Shown here: positions 8,303 through 17,455 of the stretch, in pieces | Numbering within the stretch: the first letter of the stretch is position 1 | Layout: the number at the start of each line of letters is the position of its first letter | Assembly: GCF_900019265.1 (NCBI RefSeq) | Contig: NZ_CYGX02000019.1 | Location: 1 to 59,604, forward strand | DNA length: 59,604 bases | Source: Paraburkholderia ribeironis | Lineage (GTDB): Bacteria > Pseudomonadota > Gammaproteobacteria > Burkholderiales > Burkholderiaceae | Reading direction: 5' to 3' | Notes under the pieces: model-generated | Database searches by the model: none | Told to the model about the DNA's origin: nothing | What the model saw: only the letters and a program-made list of their open reading frames with translations | Made by a program: the position numbers and the translations under genes

Positions 8303-9409
8303 ATGATGCTTCCCTATCGACTCGAAGCCCGCACGACGCCTTCGCGCACGATGCAGCTCGCCGTGCCGCTGGTCGCCGCGTTGCTCACGCTCGTCATCGG
8401 CTTCCTGATTTTCAGCCTCGTGGGCCGCGATCCGCTGCAGGCGATGCACGCGTTTTTCATCGAACCGCTGTCCAGCGTGAACGGCTGGACCGAACTGCTG
8501 CTGAAGGCGTCGCCGTTGTGCCTGATCGGACTCGGTCTCGCGATCGGCTATCGCGCCAACGTCTGGAACATCGGCGCCGAAGGCCAGATGCTGCTCGGCG
8601 GCATCGCCGCCAGCGGTGTCGCGATCTATTTCGATCAGGCCACCGGCTGGTGGATCCTGCCGACCATGATGATGGCCGGCGTGCTCGGTGGCATGGCGTG
8701 GGCGGCGATCCCCGCGCTGCTGAAGAGCCGCTTCAACACCAACGAGATTCTGGTCAGCCTGATGCTCACGTATGTCGCCACGCAACTGCTGATCTATCTG
8801 GTGAGCGGTCCGTGGCGTGATCCGCAGGGCATGAATTTTCCGCTCTCGGAAATGTTCAGCGGCGACGCGCTCTATCCGACGCTATACGGCGACTGGCACT
8901 GGAAATGGCTGCGCGGCACGCGGCTGAATGCATCGGTGTTCATCACGCTGATCGCGATTCCGCTCGTGTGGCTCTTCATGCGCAAGAGCTTCGCCGGCTA
9001 CCGGATGAACGTCGGCGGTCTCGCGCCGCTCGCCGCGCGCTATGCCGGCTTCTCCGCCAAGAAGACCATCTGGACCTCGCTGCTGATCAGCGGCGGCCTC
9101 GCGGGTCTCGCCGGCATGGGCGAGATCGCCGGCCCGATCGGCCAGTTGCAGGCGACGTGGTCGCCGGGCTACGGCTTCACCGCAATCATCGTCGTGTTCG
9201 TCGGGCGGCTGCATCCGCTCGGCATCGTGCTCGCGAGTCTGCTGATGGCGCTGCTATATCTCGGCGGCGAAGCGGTGCAGACCTCGATGCAATTGCCGCA
9301 GGCACTGTCCGGCGTGTTTCAGGGGCTGCTGCTGTTCTGCCTGCTGGGCGCCGACCTGTTCGTGAACTACCGGGTGCGCCGTCGAACGCTCGCCGCCACG
9401 GCTCACTGA
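8303..9409 (+). CDS. BMP-type ABC importer permease 1
   Basis: A 368-residue inner-membrane permease of the BPD_transp_2 family (YufP/NupP-like). It has many hydrophobic segments and the family signatures GYRANVWNIGAEGQMLLGG and STRFNTNE-like KSRFNTNEILVSLML. It would form the translocation channel with the next gene and be driven by the ATPase upstream. The ATG at 8303 gives the sequence MMLPYRLEARTTPSRTMQLAVPLV. No strong ribosome site precedes it. Substrate as for the operon: purines or nucleosides (inference). Confidence 0.9.
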   Translation: MMLPYRLEARTTPSRTMQLAVPLVAALLTLVIGFLIFSLVGRDPLQAMHAFFIEPLSSVNGWTELLLKASPLCLIGLGLAIGYRANVWNIGAEGQMLLGGIAASGVAIYFDQATGWWILPTMMMAGVLGGMAWAAIPALLKSRFNTNEILVSLMLTYVATQLLIYLVSGPWRDPQGMNFPLSEMFSGDALYPTLYGDWHWKWLRGTRLNASVFITLIAIPLVWLFMRKSFAGYRMNVGGLAPLAARYAGFSAKKTIWTSLLISGGLAGLAGMGEIAGPIGQLQATWSPGYGFTAIIVVFVGRLHPLGIVLASLLMALLYLGGEAVQTSMQLPQALSGVFQGLLLFCLLGADLFVNYRVRRRTLAATAH

Positions 9410-9451
9410 TTGGCCTACCGACACGCTCACTGATTTCGCCGCCGGATTTCC

Positions 9452-10381
9452 ATGGATATTCAACAAGCCAGCGCGCTCACTTCGAGCGCCATCACCGCCG
9501 CGATCCCGCTGATGTTCGCGGGCGCGGGCGAACTCGTCGCCGAGAAATCGGGCGTTCTGAACCTCGGCGTCGAAGGCATGATGCTGATGGGCGCCGTGAC
9601 CGGTTACGCGGTCACGTCGATCAGCGGCAGCCCGTGGCTCGGCCTGCTCGCCGCGATCGGCGCGGGTCTCGCGATGTCGCTGCTGTTCGCGTTTCTGACG
9701 TTGACCATGCTCGCCAACCAGGTCGCCACCGGCCTGTCGCTGACGATCTTCGGCATCGGCCTGTCGGCGTATGTCGGCAAGCCGTACACGTCCGCCGCGG
9801 TGCGCGCGACCATCGACACTTGGGTCATTCCCGGCCTCTCGAAGATTCCCGTGCTCGGCACTGCACTCTTCAGCCTGACGCCGCTCGATTACCTCGCGTT
9901 CGTGATGTTCGCGGTGATCGGCTGGTTCCTGTACCGCACGCGTGCTGGACTCGTGCTGCGCTCGGTCGGCGAATCGCCGCAAGTCGCGCATTCGGTCGGC
10001 TTTCCGGTGGTCGGCGTGCGCTACGGCGCGGTGGCTTTCGGCGGCGGCATGGCCGGGCTCGCGGGCGGGTATTATTCGATCGTCAATCTGCACCTGTGGC
10101 AGGAAAACCTGACCTCGGGACGCGGCTGGATCGCGCTCGCGCTGGTCGTGTTCGCGACGTGGCGGCCAGGGCGCCTGTTGATCGGCGCGCTGCTGTTCGG
10201 CGCGGTGACCGGCCTGCAGTTCTACGCGCAGGCGATCGGCGTGCCGGTGCCGACGCAATTCCTCGCGATGCTGCCGTATGTCGCGACGATCGTCGTGCTG
10301 GTGCTGATCTCGCGCAATCCGAACACGATCCGTCTGAATGCACCCGCATCGCTCGGCAAGCCGTTTTTCTCGGCGGGCTGA
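9452..10381 (+). CDS. BMP-type ABC importer permease 2
   Basis: A 309-residue permease of the same family (YufQ/NupQ-like), the partner of the previous gene. Recognisable elements are [20 protein letters not shown] near the N-terminus, [20 protein letters not shown] in the middle and [14 protein letters not shown] later, all within an all-helical membrane protein. It lies 42 bases after the first permease and 75 bases before the binding-protein gene. Confidence 0.92.
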   Translation: MDIQQASALTSSAITAAIPLMFAGAGELVAEKSGVLNLGVEGMMLMGAVTGYAVTSISGSPWLGLLAAIGAGLAMSLLFAFLTLTMLANQVATGLSLTIFGIGLSAYVGKPYTSAAVRATIDTWVIPGLSKIPVLGTALFSLTPLDYLAFVMFAVIGWFLYRTRAGLVLRSVGESPQVAHSVGFPVVGVRYGAVAFGGGMAGLAGGYYSIVNLHLWQENLTSGRGWIALALVVFATWRPGRLLIGALLFGAVTGLQFYAQAIGVPVPTQFLAMLPYVATIVVLVLISRNPNTIRLNAPASLGKPFFSAG

Positions 10382-10456
10382 TCGACCACCCGCCGGCCAG
10401 ATCTCGACCGCACAAAACACGTTTCAACCATTCGCTCAACACCACAGGACTACAAC

Positions 10457-11551
10457 ATGAAGAGAAGAAATCTGCTGACCGCATTCGCCTGGGGCGCGGC
10501 GTCGCTGGCGCTCGCCGCGCCGCTCGCGCAAACTGCGCAGGCCGCCGACGTGCCGGGCGTCGCATTCGTCTATCTCGGCAATCCGGGCGATGCCGGCTGG
10601 ACCTTCGCACACGACCAGGGTTCGCGGGAAGCGGAAGCGAAGTTCGGCAACCGGATCAAGATCACCCGCGTCGAGAACGTGCCGGAATCGGCCGACTCGG
10701 AGCGCGTGTTCCGCGACCTGGCGAACAAGGGCAACAAGATCATCTTCGGCACGAGCTTCGGCTATCAGGACTTCCAGCTGAAGGTCGCGAAGGATTTCCC
10801 GGATACGGTGTTCCTGCACGCGACCGGCTACAAGAAGGCGCCGAATTTCGGCACCTACGACGTGCGCATGTACCAGGGCGCGTATCTGGCCGGCGTCGCC
10901 GCGGGCCGCGTGACGAAGACCAACACGCTCGGTTTCGTCGCATCGGTGCCGATTCCGGAAGTGGTCCGCAACATCAATGCGTACACGCTCGGCGCGCGTT
11001 CGGTGAATCCGAAGGTGCACACCAAGGTTATCTGGATCAACAGCTGGTTCGATCCGGGCAAGGAAAAGCAGGCGGCCGAAACGCTGATCGGCCAGGGCGC
11101 CGACGTGCTGCTGCAAAACACGGATTCGAGCGCGACGCTCGCGACCGCGTCGGAGAAACACGTGCACGCGTTCGGCTGGGATTCGGACATGAAGAAGTTC
11201 GGTCCTGAGGCGCACCTCGGTTCGGTGGTTGCGCACTGGGGCGTGTATTACACGGCGGTGATCCAGCAGGTGCTCGACGGCAAATGGACGAACGCTCCGG
11301 TGTGGTGGGGCATTCCGCAGAAGGCTGTCAACCTCGAGAACCTGAACACGTCGGTCATTTCAGCTGACGCGCAGAAGCAGGTCGCGGCCAGGCGCGACGA
11401 ACTGGCGAGCGGCAAGTGGGACGTGTTCACCGGCCCGATCAAGGATCAGTCCGGCGCGGTGAAGGTGCCGGCCGGCAAGACGCTGACCGATCCGGAACTG
11501 CAGCGTCTGAACTGGTATGTGGAAGGCGTCGACGGTGCGCTGCCGAAGTAA
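10457..11551 (+). CDS. BMP-family substrate-binding protein
   Basis: A 364-residue exported protein of the basic membrane protein (BMP/PnrA) family, the periplasmic receptor of the importer. A signal peptide is clear (MKRRNLL, hydrophobic core, cleavage near AQAADV). The mature part has the BMP features FVYLGNPGDAGWTFAHDQG, GTSFGYQD, GAYLAGVAAGRVTKT and GADVLLQNTDSSA. Characterised family members bind purine nucleosides, which fits the neighbouring purine genes, but binding of urate, xanthine or allantoin is equally possible. It is the last gene of the operon and is followed by a strong terminator at 11624-11655. Confidence 0.92.
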   Translation: MKRRNLLTAFAWGAASLALAAPLAQTAQAADVPGVAFVYLGNPGDAGWTFAHDQGSREAEAKFGNRIKITRVENVPESADSERVFRDLANKGNKIIFGTSFGYQDFQLKVAKDFPDTVFLHATGYKKAPNFGTYDVRMYQGAYLAGVAAGRVTKTNTLGFVASVPIPEVVRNINAYTLGARSVNPKVHTKVIWINSWFDPGKEKQAAETLIGQGADVLLQNTDSSATLATASEKHVHAFGWDSDMKKFGPEAHLGSVVAHWGVYYTAVIQQVLDGKWTNAPVWWGIPQKAVNLENLNTSVISADAQKQVAARRDELASGKWDVFTGPIKDQSGAVKVPAGKTLTDPELQRLNWYVEGVDGALPK

Positions 11552-11623
11552 GGTGGAGACCGGCCAGCGCTGAACGGTTCATGAACGACCAGGCGGCGGC
11601 CTCAGCAACCGCTGCTTTGAGGA

Positions 11624-11655
11624 GCTGCGTCCAGTTCTGGACGCAGCTTTTTTTT
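11624..11655 (+). terminator. Strong terminator of the BMP ABC operon
   Basis: GCTGCGTCCA (11624-11633) pairs perfectly with TGGACGCAGC (11638-11647) around a GTTC loop. Eight T follow (11648-11655). Confidence 0.93.
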
Positions 11656-11726
11656 CGCCTGCGAATCCGGCGCTGACGTGTCGACCTGTTGACCTGTTGG
11701 TCTGTCGACGCGCGCTGGACCGTGCG

Positions 11727-11933
11727 TCAGTCGATTCGCAAGCCGACCTTGATGGTCACCTGCCAGTAGGCGACCTTGTCGTTTTCGATCTGGCCTCGCG
11801 TTTCCGTGACTTCAAACCAGTGCAGATTGTGCAACGTCTTCGACGCTTTGGCGATCGCGGTGCTGATGGCGTCATCGATCGATTTGCTCGACGAGCCGGT
11901 CAGTTCGATCTGTTTATAGACGTGGTCTGACAT
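11727..11933 (-). CDS. Dodecin family flavin-binding protein
   Basis: A 68-residue protein matching dodecin, the small dodecameric flavin-storage protein. It has the expected MSDHVYKQIELTGSS beginning, a helix with SIDDAISTAIAKASKT, and the second-half strand with WFEVTETRGQI, where the tryptophan stacks on flavin. The start at 11933 is set by AGGAGG six bases upstream. Longer upstream starts lack support. It stands alone, convergent with the ABC operon. Confidence 0.92.
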   Translation of the reverse strand: MSDHVYKQIELTGSSSKSIDDAISTAIAKASKTLHNLHWFEVTETRGQIENDKVAYWQVTIKVGLRID

Positions 11934-11994
11934 GAACTTCCTCCTGTGGTCTTCGTTGATGTTCAAAGAGTATAGGCAACGGGGCACGCCGATA

Positions 11995-12038
11995 CTGCCC
12001 ATTAGCTGCCCATTAGCTGCCCATCACCTGCCCATCAC
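11995..12038. repeat. Four 11-bp tandem repeats
   Basis: CTGCCCATTAG twice, then CTGCCCATCAC twice, in perfect register (4 x 11 bp). It lies between the divergent dodecin and dehydrogenase genes, about 60 bases upstream of dodecin. Confidence 0.9.
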
Positions 12039-12140
12039 ACCAGCGACTGCTGTCGCACATCGCGTGCCCGGTATGCCGTGACGACGCGCGGCCGTTATCA
12101 TGTCCGCGAAACTCAATCCGATAGCCGACGAGGTTCGAAA

Positions 12141-13076
12141 GTGGAAATTGGTTTTTGCGGTCCCGGCCTGATGGGCGCGCCGATGATCCGGCATCTGCTG
12201 CGCGCCGGGCATACGGTGCATGTGTGGAATCGGACGCGGGCCAAGGCCGAGGCGCTGGTGGCCGACGGCGCGAGCGTGGTCGATACGCCGCGCGAGCTGG
12301 CCGGACGCTGCGAGGCAGTGCTGCTGTGCGTGGCCGACGCGGCGGCGGTCGAGCAGACCGTATTTGGTCCAGCAGGTTTGCTGGGGGCCGCTGCGGCAGC
12401 GCCGGACCGGCTGCGCTGGATCGTCGATCACTCGAGCATTGCGCCAGCCGCGACGCGTGCGTTCGCGCAGCGCGCGGCGGCCGGAGCCGTCGAGAGCGCG
12501 GCCGGTGGCGCCGCTGGGGGCGCCGCACGCGTGGGCTGGATCGATGCGCCGGTGTCGGGTGGCGTAGCCGGCGCGAACGCCGGCACGCTGGCGGTGATGG
12601 CGGGCGGTGCAGCAACCGACATCGATGCCGTCAGGCCGTTGCTCGGCGCGTACGCCGCGCGCATCACGCACATGGGCGAAGTCGGCGCGGGGCAAACCGC
12701 CAAGCTGTGCAATCAGACCATCGTCACCGCGACGCTGGCGGCGATTGCCGAGGCGGTAAGTCTTGCTCAGCGCAGCGGTCTCGATGCCGCGAAACTGACC
12801 GAGGGGCTCGCCGGCGGCTGGGCCGACTCCGTGCTGCTGCAGATTTTCGTGCCGCGCATGACGCAGACCGGCCTCGCGCCGATCGGTGCGTTGCGCACGT
12901 TCCAGAAGGACATCGATACGGTCGCGGCAACTGCCTACGAGACCGGCACGCCGATGCCGGTGTCGTCGACGGTGCAGCAACTGCTGCGGCTGGGCGCGGC
13001 GATGGGGCTCGCCGAAGCCGACCTGTCGGCCTTCATCGACGTTTTGCAGACGCCGCGCGAGGTTCGCAGCCGGTAG
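12141..13076 (+). CDS. NAD(P)-dependent beta-hydroxyacid dehydrogenase
   Basis: A 311-residue oxidoreductase of the 3-hydroxyisobutyrate / tartronate-semialdehyde reductase family. The N-terminus has the Rossmann motif GFCGPGLMGAPMIRHLL and the cofactor region VWNRTRAK. The substrate motif DAPVSGGVAGANAGTLAVMAGG follows, and the catalytic lysine lies in GQTAKLCNQ. An Ala/Gly-rich insertion (about residues 112-130) precedes the substrate motif. I start at GTG 12141 because GAGG stands seven bases upstream and the Rossmann motif begins at once. A tartronate-semialdehyde reductase role would fit glyoxylate made from ureides, but the family alone does not fix the substrate. Confidence 0.85.
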   Translation: MEIGFCGPGLMGAPMIRHLLRAGHTVHVWNRTRAKAEALVADGASVVDTPRELAGRCEAVLLCVADAAAVEQTVFGPAGLLGAAAAAPDRLRWIVDHSSIAPAATRAFAQRAAAGAVESAAGGAAGGAARVGWIDAPVSGGVAGANAGTLAVMAGGAATDIDAVRPLLGAYAARITHMGEVGAGQTAKLCNQTIVTATLAAIAEAVSLAQRSGLDAAKLTEGLAGGWADSVLLQIFVPRMTQTGLAPIGALRTFQKDIDTVAATAYETGTPMPVSSTVQQLLRLGAAMGLAEADLSAFIDVLQTPREVRSR

Positions 13077-13093
13077 AGCGGAGGCTGCGTGGG

Positions 13094-13119
13094 TTGAAAT
13101 CACGATAACCTGCTAAAAT
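13094..13119 (+). promoter_or_regulatory. Candidate promoter of the ABC-F gene
   Basis: An extended -10 (TGCTAAAAT; TAAAAT at 13114-13119) lies about 40 bases before the GTG start. TTGAAA is at 13094, but the 14-base spacing is short, so the -35 is uncertain. Confidence 0.4.
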
Positions 13120-13159
13120 GTTTGGTTTTTCGCCGATATCACCTTCAAAGGGACGCGCC

Positions 13160-14752
13160 GTGCTGTCTACCGCCAATATCACCATGCAATTCGGGCCAAA
13201 GCCCCTCTTCGAGAACATTTCGGTCAAATTCGGGGAAGGGAACCGCTATGGCCTGATCGGTGCGAACGGCTGCGGTAAATCCACCTTCATGAAGATTCTC
13301 GGTTCCGACCTGGAGCCGAGCTCGGGCAATGTGATGCTCGAGCCGAACATTCGCCTCGGCAAGCTGCGCCAGGATCAGTTCGCGTATGAAGATGTGCGCG
13401 TGCTCGACGTCGTGATGATGGGCCACACCGAAATGTGGGCCGCGATGACCGAGCGCGACGCGATCTACGCCAACCCCGAGGCTTCCGACGACGACTACAT
13501 GCACGCCGCCGAACTCGAAGCGAAATTCGCCGAGTACGACGGCTATACCGCTGAAGCGCGGGCGGGCGAACTGCTGCTCGGCATCGGCATCGCGATCGAA
13601 GACCACAACGGGCCGATGAGCAACGTCGCGCCGGGCTGGAAGCTGCGCGTGCTGCTCGCGCAGGCGCTGTTCTCGAAGCCGGACGTGCTGCTGCTCGACG
13701 AGCCGACCAACAACCTCGACATCAACTCGATCCGTTGGCTGGAAGACGTGCTCAACCAGTACAACTCGACGATGATCATCATCTCGCACGACCGGCACTT
13801 CCTGAACCAGGTCTGCACGCACATGGCCGATATGGACTACGGCACGCTGAAGGTCTATCCGGGCAACTACGACGACTACATGCTGGCCAGCACGCAGGCG
13901 CGCGAGCGTCAGCAGGCCGCCAACGCGAAGGCGAAGGAACGTGTCGCCGACCTGCAGGACTTCGTGCGCCGCTTCTCGGCGAACAAGTCGAAGGCGCGCC
14001 AGGCCACCAGCCGTCTGAAGATGATCGACAAGATCAAGATCGAGGAATTCAAGCCGTCGTCGCGGCAGAACCCGTTCATCCGCTTCGAGTTCGAGAAGAA
14101 GCTGCACAACATCGCGGTGGTCGCGCAAGACATCTCGAAGAAATACGATCGCACGATCTTCAACGACTTCAACATCAGCGTGCAGCCGGGCGAGCGGATC
14201 GCGATCATCGGCGAGAACGGCGCGGGCAAGACCACGCTGCTGCGCTCGCTGCTCGGCAATCTGCAGCTCGACCATGGCACGGTGAAGTGGGCGGAAAACG
14301 CGAACATCGGCTACATGCCGCAGGACACGTACGAAGAGTTTCCGGGCGACGTCACGCTGATGGAGTGGATCGACGGCTACCGCAAGGAAGGCGACGACGA
14401 GCAGATGGTGCGTGGCACGCTCGGCCGCCTGCTGTTCAATGCCGACGACATCCGCAAGTCGGTCAAGGTGCTCTCCGGCGGCGAGAAGGGCCGCATGATC
14501 TGGGGCAAGCTGATGCTGGGCCGCCACAACGTGCTGCTGATGGACGAGCCGACCAATCACATGGACATGGAGTCGATCGAGTCGCTGCAGATCGCGCTCG
14601 ACAAGTTCGAAGGCACGCTGATTTTCGTGTCCCACGACCGCGAGTTCGTGAGCGGTCTGGCCAATCGCGTCATCGAAGTGAAGACCAATGGCACGCTGAA
14701 TGACTTCGGCGGCAACTATGAGGACTTCCTGGTGAGCCAGGGCGTGCAGTAA
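13160..14752 (+). CDS. ybiT: ABC-F ATPase, YbiT type
   Basis: A 530-residue ABC-F protein, the same length as E. coli YbiT and collinear with it as I remember it. The family acts on the ribosome rather than in transport, and there is no membrane domain. Two ATPase domains are visible, with Walker A at GANGCGKST (about 34-42) and [17 protein letters not shown] before the second Walker B, and [11 protein letters not shown] / [11 protein letters not shown]. The charged linker between them contains [18 protein letters not shown]. The start is GTG at 13160 ([12 protein letters not shown]), matching the family N-terminus. Its own promoter and terminator flank it. Confidence 0.95.
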   Translation: MLSTANITMQFGPKPLFENISVKFGEGNRYGLIGANGCGKSTFMKILGSDLEPSSGNVMLEPNIRLGKLRQDQFAYEDVRVLDVVMMGHTEMWAAMTERDAIYANPEASDDDYMHAAELEAKFAEYDGYTAEARAGELLLGIGIAIEDHNGPMSNVAPGWKLRVLLAQALFSKPDVLLLDEPTNNLDINSIRWLEDVLNQYNSTMIIISHDRHFLNQVCTHMADMDYGTLKVYPGNYDDYMLASTQARERQQAANAKAKERVADLQDFVRRFSANKSKARQATSRLKMIDKIKIEEFKPSSRQNPFIRFEFEKKLHNIAVVAQDISKKYDRTIFNDFNISVQPGERIAIIGENGAGKTTLLRSLLGNLQLDHGTVKWAENANIGYMPQDTYEEFPGDVTLMEWIDGYRKEGDDEQMVRGTLGRLLFNADDIRKSVKVLSGGEKGRMIWGKLMLGRHNVLLMDEPTNHMDMESIESLQIALDKFEGTLIFVSHDREFVSGLANRVIEVKTNGTLNDFGGNYEDFLVSQGVQ

Positions 14753-14800
14753 GCGTATCGACGCGACGCACGCGCGATTCGCGTCAGAGAGAACCGCCAG

Positions 14801-14827
14801 GCCCGCTTCGTCGAAGCGGGCTTTTTT
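14801..14827 (+). terminator. Terminator of the ABC-F gene
   Basis: GCCCGCTT (14801-14808) pairs with AAGCGGGC (14814-14821), followed by six T. Confidence 0.9.
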
Positions 14828-14972
14828 CATCGCGTGCAGACGCGCAAGCTGACCGGCATCAACCAAACGATACGCGCGCCCAGTTCATCGATCAGCGCAT
14901 TGACCTGCCGCAAAGCAGGCCTCGCCCGACCAACGATTATCGATGGTTTGATAATTTGTCATCGGGCCAGTC

Positions 14973-16163
14973 ATGCTCAACTCTCATTCCTTCCCGCCGC
15001 TGGTGATCCGCGGCCGCTCGTTGCTGCCGATCGTGCAAGGCGGCATGGGTGTCGGTGTCTCGGCCCATCGGCTGGCCGGCAGCGTCGCCCGCGAGGGGGC
15101 GCTCGGCACCATCGCCAGTATCGACCTGCGCCATCACCACCACGACCTCGTCGAGCGCTGCCGCCAGTCGCCCGACACCGCGACGCTCGAACAGGCGAAC
15201 CTCACCGCGCTGGCGCGCGAAATCCACCTGGCCAGAATGCTCAGCGAAGGCCGTGGCATGCTCGCCGTCAACGTGATGAAAGCGGTCAGCGCGCAAGCCG
15301 ACTATGTCCGCGTGGCCTGCGAGAGCGGCGCCGACGCGATCGTGATGGGCGCGGGCCTGCCACTCGATCTGCCGGACATGACCCAGGGCCACGACATCGC
15401 GCTGATTCCGATTCTGTCCGATAGCCGCGGCGTCGCGCTGGTGCTGAAGAAGTGGCTGAAGAAAGGGCGCTTGCCGGATGCCGTCGTGATCGAACATCCG
15501 GCCCATGCGGGCGGCCATCTCGGGGTCGGCAACCTCGCCGACATGCATGATCGGCGTTTCGATTTTTTGCGCATCCTCGAAGAACTCGAGACGGTGTTCG
15601 CGTCGCTCAGCCTGAATCGTCAGGATGTGCCGGTGATCTTGGCGGGCGGCATCAACAGTCACGATGCGGTGCGCGAACTGCTGAGCGCCGGCGCGAACGG
15701 CGTGCAACTGGGCACGCCGTTCGCCGTGACCGAAGAAGGCGATGCGCATCCGAACTTCAAGCGCGTGCTGGCCGAAGCGACACCCGAGGACATCGTCGAG
15801 TTCGTCAGCGTGACGGGACTGCCTGCGCGTGCGGTGAAAACGCCGTGGCTGATGCGCTATCTGCGCCACGAAACGAAAATCCGCGCGAAGCTCGGCGTGC
15901 TCAAACACGCATGCCCGACCGCGCTCGAATGCCTCAGCGCATGCGGCTGGCGCGACGGCATCGAGAAGTTCGGCCACTTCTGCATCGACACCCGGCTCGC
16001 AGCGGCCTTGCGCGGCGATGTGGCCAACGGTCTGTTCTTCCGTGGCCGCGAAGCGTTGCCGTTCGGCGCAGCCATTCGCAGCGTGCACGATCTGCTCGAA
16101 CTGTTGCTGACGGGCGCGACGCGACCCGCTGTCGCAGGACGATGGGCATACTCGCTGGGTTGA
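14973..16163 (+). CDS. Nitronate monooxygenase (2-nitropropane dioxygenase family)
   Basis: A 396-residue FMN TIM-barrel protein of the NMO family, which oxidises alkyl nitronates such as propionate-3-nitronate. Features are IVQGGMGVGVSAHRLAGSVAREGALG at the N-terminus, GADAIVMGAGLPLDLP, the conserved EHPAHAGGHLG, and the FMN phosphate site VILAGGINSHDAVRELLSAGANGVQLGTPF (quoted in parts across this block). No clear ribosome site precedes the ATG at 14973, but the protein begins correctly there. The physiological substrate is unknown. It may also belong to an enoyl-reductase-like branch. Confidence 0.85.
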   Translation: MLNSHSFPPLVIRGRSLLPIVQGGMGVGVSAHRLAGSVAREGALGTIASIDLRHHHHDLVERCRQSPDTATLEQANLTALAREIHLARMLSEGRGMLAVNVMKAVSAQADYVRVACESGADAIVMGAGLPLDLPDMTQGHDIALIPILSDSRGVALVLKKWLKKGRLPDAVVIEHPAHAGGHLGVGNLADMHDRRFDFLRILEELETVFASLSLNRQDVPVILAGGINSHDAVRELLSAGANGVQLGTPFAVTEEGDAHPNFKRVLAEATPEDIVEFVSVTGLPARAVKTPWLMRYLRHETKIRAKLGVLKHACPTALECLSACGWRDGIEKFGHFCIDTRLAAALRGDVANGLFFRGREALPFGAAIRSVHDLLELLLTGATRPAVAGRWAYSLG

Positions 16164-16232
16164 TGCTGCTCAACGCGCGTCCTGGCGAGAACTTCGACAA
16201 TGTCCTGAGGATAACAAAACAAAGGGAAGGAC

Positions 16233-16901
16233 ATGAAGTACTCCTACAGAAACAAAAACAGGAGCAGGATCAGGACCGCTGTTATCGCATCGAGCCTGCT
16301 ATGCGCTGCCGTGCTGGCGCCGTCGGCACAGGCCGCCGGCGACGATACGCTGAGCGGCATTCACGCCGGCGATGTGCTGGTGCGCCTGCGCGCGATCAGC
16401 ATCATGCCGAACGTGCAGACCACCGGGACGCTGTCGGCGCTCAACGTAGGCGTCAACAACGCGATCGTGCCCGAGCTGGATCTGACCTACATGATCCGCG
16501 ACGAGCTCGGCATCGAGCTGATACTCGGCACGTCGCGCCATCAGTTGACGTCGAGTCTCGGCGGTCTCGGTGGCGTAAACGTGCTGCCGCCCACGTTGCT
16601 GCTGCAATATCACTTCAACCATGCGGGACGCATCCGGCCGTATCTCGGCGTGGGTCTGAACTACACGCTGTTCTACAACAACGGCCTGAACGCGGGCGGC
16701 CAGCCGATCTCGATTTCGAATCACAGCTTCGGCCCCGCGCTGCAGGCGGGCGTGGACGTGCAGGTCACGCGCTCGCTGTTCGTCAATGCGGACATCAAGA
16801 AGGTCTGGATGCACACGGACGCGTCGCTTGGTGGCCAGTCGCTCGGCCGGCTGAGCATCGATCCGGTGATCGTCGGAGTGGGTGTGGGTATGCGGTTCTG
16901 A
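16233..16901 (+). CDS. OmpW-family outer membrane protein
   Basis: A 222-residue outer membrane beta-barrel of the OmpW family (eight-strand barrel that lets small hydrophobic compounds through). It has a signal peptide ending near AQAAGDD, a start of the mature chain with HAGDVLVRLRAISIMPN, central LPPTLLLQYHFN, RPYLGVGLNYTLFYN, and a terminal phenylalanine (VGVGMRF) as expected for barrel insertion. AGGGAAGG precedes the start. A terminator follows at 16945. Confidence 0.93.
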   Translation: MKYSYRNKNRSRIRTAVIASSLLCAAVLAPSAQAAGDDTLSGIHAGDVLVRLRAISIMPNVQTTGTLSALNVGVNNAIVPELDLTYMIRDELGIELILGTSRHQLTSSLGGLGGVNVLPPTLLLQYHFNHAGRIRPYLGVGLNYTLFYNNGLNAGGQPISISNHSFGPALQAGVDVQVTRSLFVNADIKKVWMHTDASLGGQSLGRLSIDPVIVGVGVGMRF

Positions 16902-16944
16902 TTCGGCGCGCGAAGAGCCGCGTTTGCTGGAATCGCGATAAAAA

Positions 16945-16970
16945 ACGCTGGGGCATCCCAGCGTCTTTTA
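16945..16970. terminator. Terminator after the OmpW gene
   Basis: ACGCTGGG (16945-16952) pairs with CCCAGCGT (16957-16964). A CTTTT tail follows on the plus strand and an A-run precedes it, so it may work for both directions between convergent genes. Confidence 0.8.
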
Positions 16971-17063
16971 TGGTCGGCACGCGGTTTGGCCACGCGCTTT
17001 GTTATGTGCTTCACGTGCTTCACGTGCTTCGTGATGCCGCGATCACAACGGCGTGACGCGAGA

Positions 17064-17267
17064 CTAGAGCCTGTCGTTCTGGAAGCGCATCGCGGTGCCT
17101 TCCTGCTCGATGCGCAGCCACACGGCGCGCTTTTCCTCGTCGCTCAGGAACACCCAGTTGGACACTTCGGTCGCGGTGCGGCCGCAGCCTTTGCACACTT
17201 CGTCGAAGAGCGTGGAGCACACGCCGATGCACGGACTATCGGGAAGATCGTGGAGATTCGAAGCCAT
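17064..17267 (-). CDS. DUF1289 protein, Cys-rich
   Basis: A 67-residue DUF1289 protein. It has the family pattern SPCIGVCSTLFDEVCKGCGRT, with four cysteines likely to hold metal, followed by TEVSNWVFLSDEEKRAVW. The function is not established. The start at 17267 is the one that puts the DUF at residue 12 and has AGGG upstream. Confidence 0.9.
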   Translation of the reverse strand: MASNLHDLPDSPCIGVCSTLFDEVCKGCGRTATEVSNWVFLSDEEKRAVWLRIEQEGTAMRFQNDRL

Positions 17268-17455
17268 CGGAAACCCTGGAGCGAAAAAGCGAAGTTCCGC
17301 TATGTTATCCGATGCGCGGCGCGCGCCTTGCACATCGATCAAACCGGACCGGGCTCACACCCACCCGTGCGGCGAATGCCGGCGAGCCGCTTCACCGTTT
17401 CCGCTTCACCGTTTCCACTTCACCGCTTCATGCGCACGCGGACCACCACGCCGGG

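Noticed and set aside
8905..11208. 767-codon open frame crossing both permeases and the binding protein
   Set aside because: Arg-rich out-of-frame reading; three conserved genes occupy the region in other frames.
13145..14866. 573-codon open frame antisense to the ABC-F gene
   Set aside because: Arg/His/Val-rich shadow of a clearly conserved gene.
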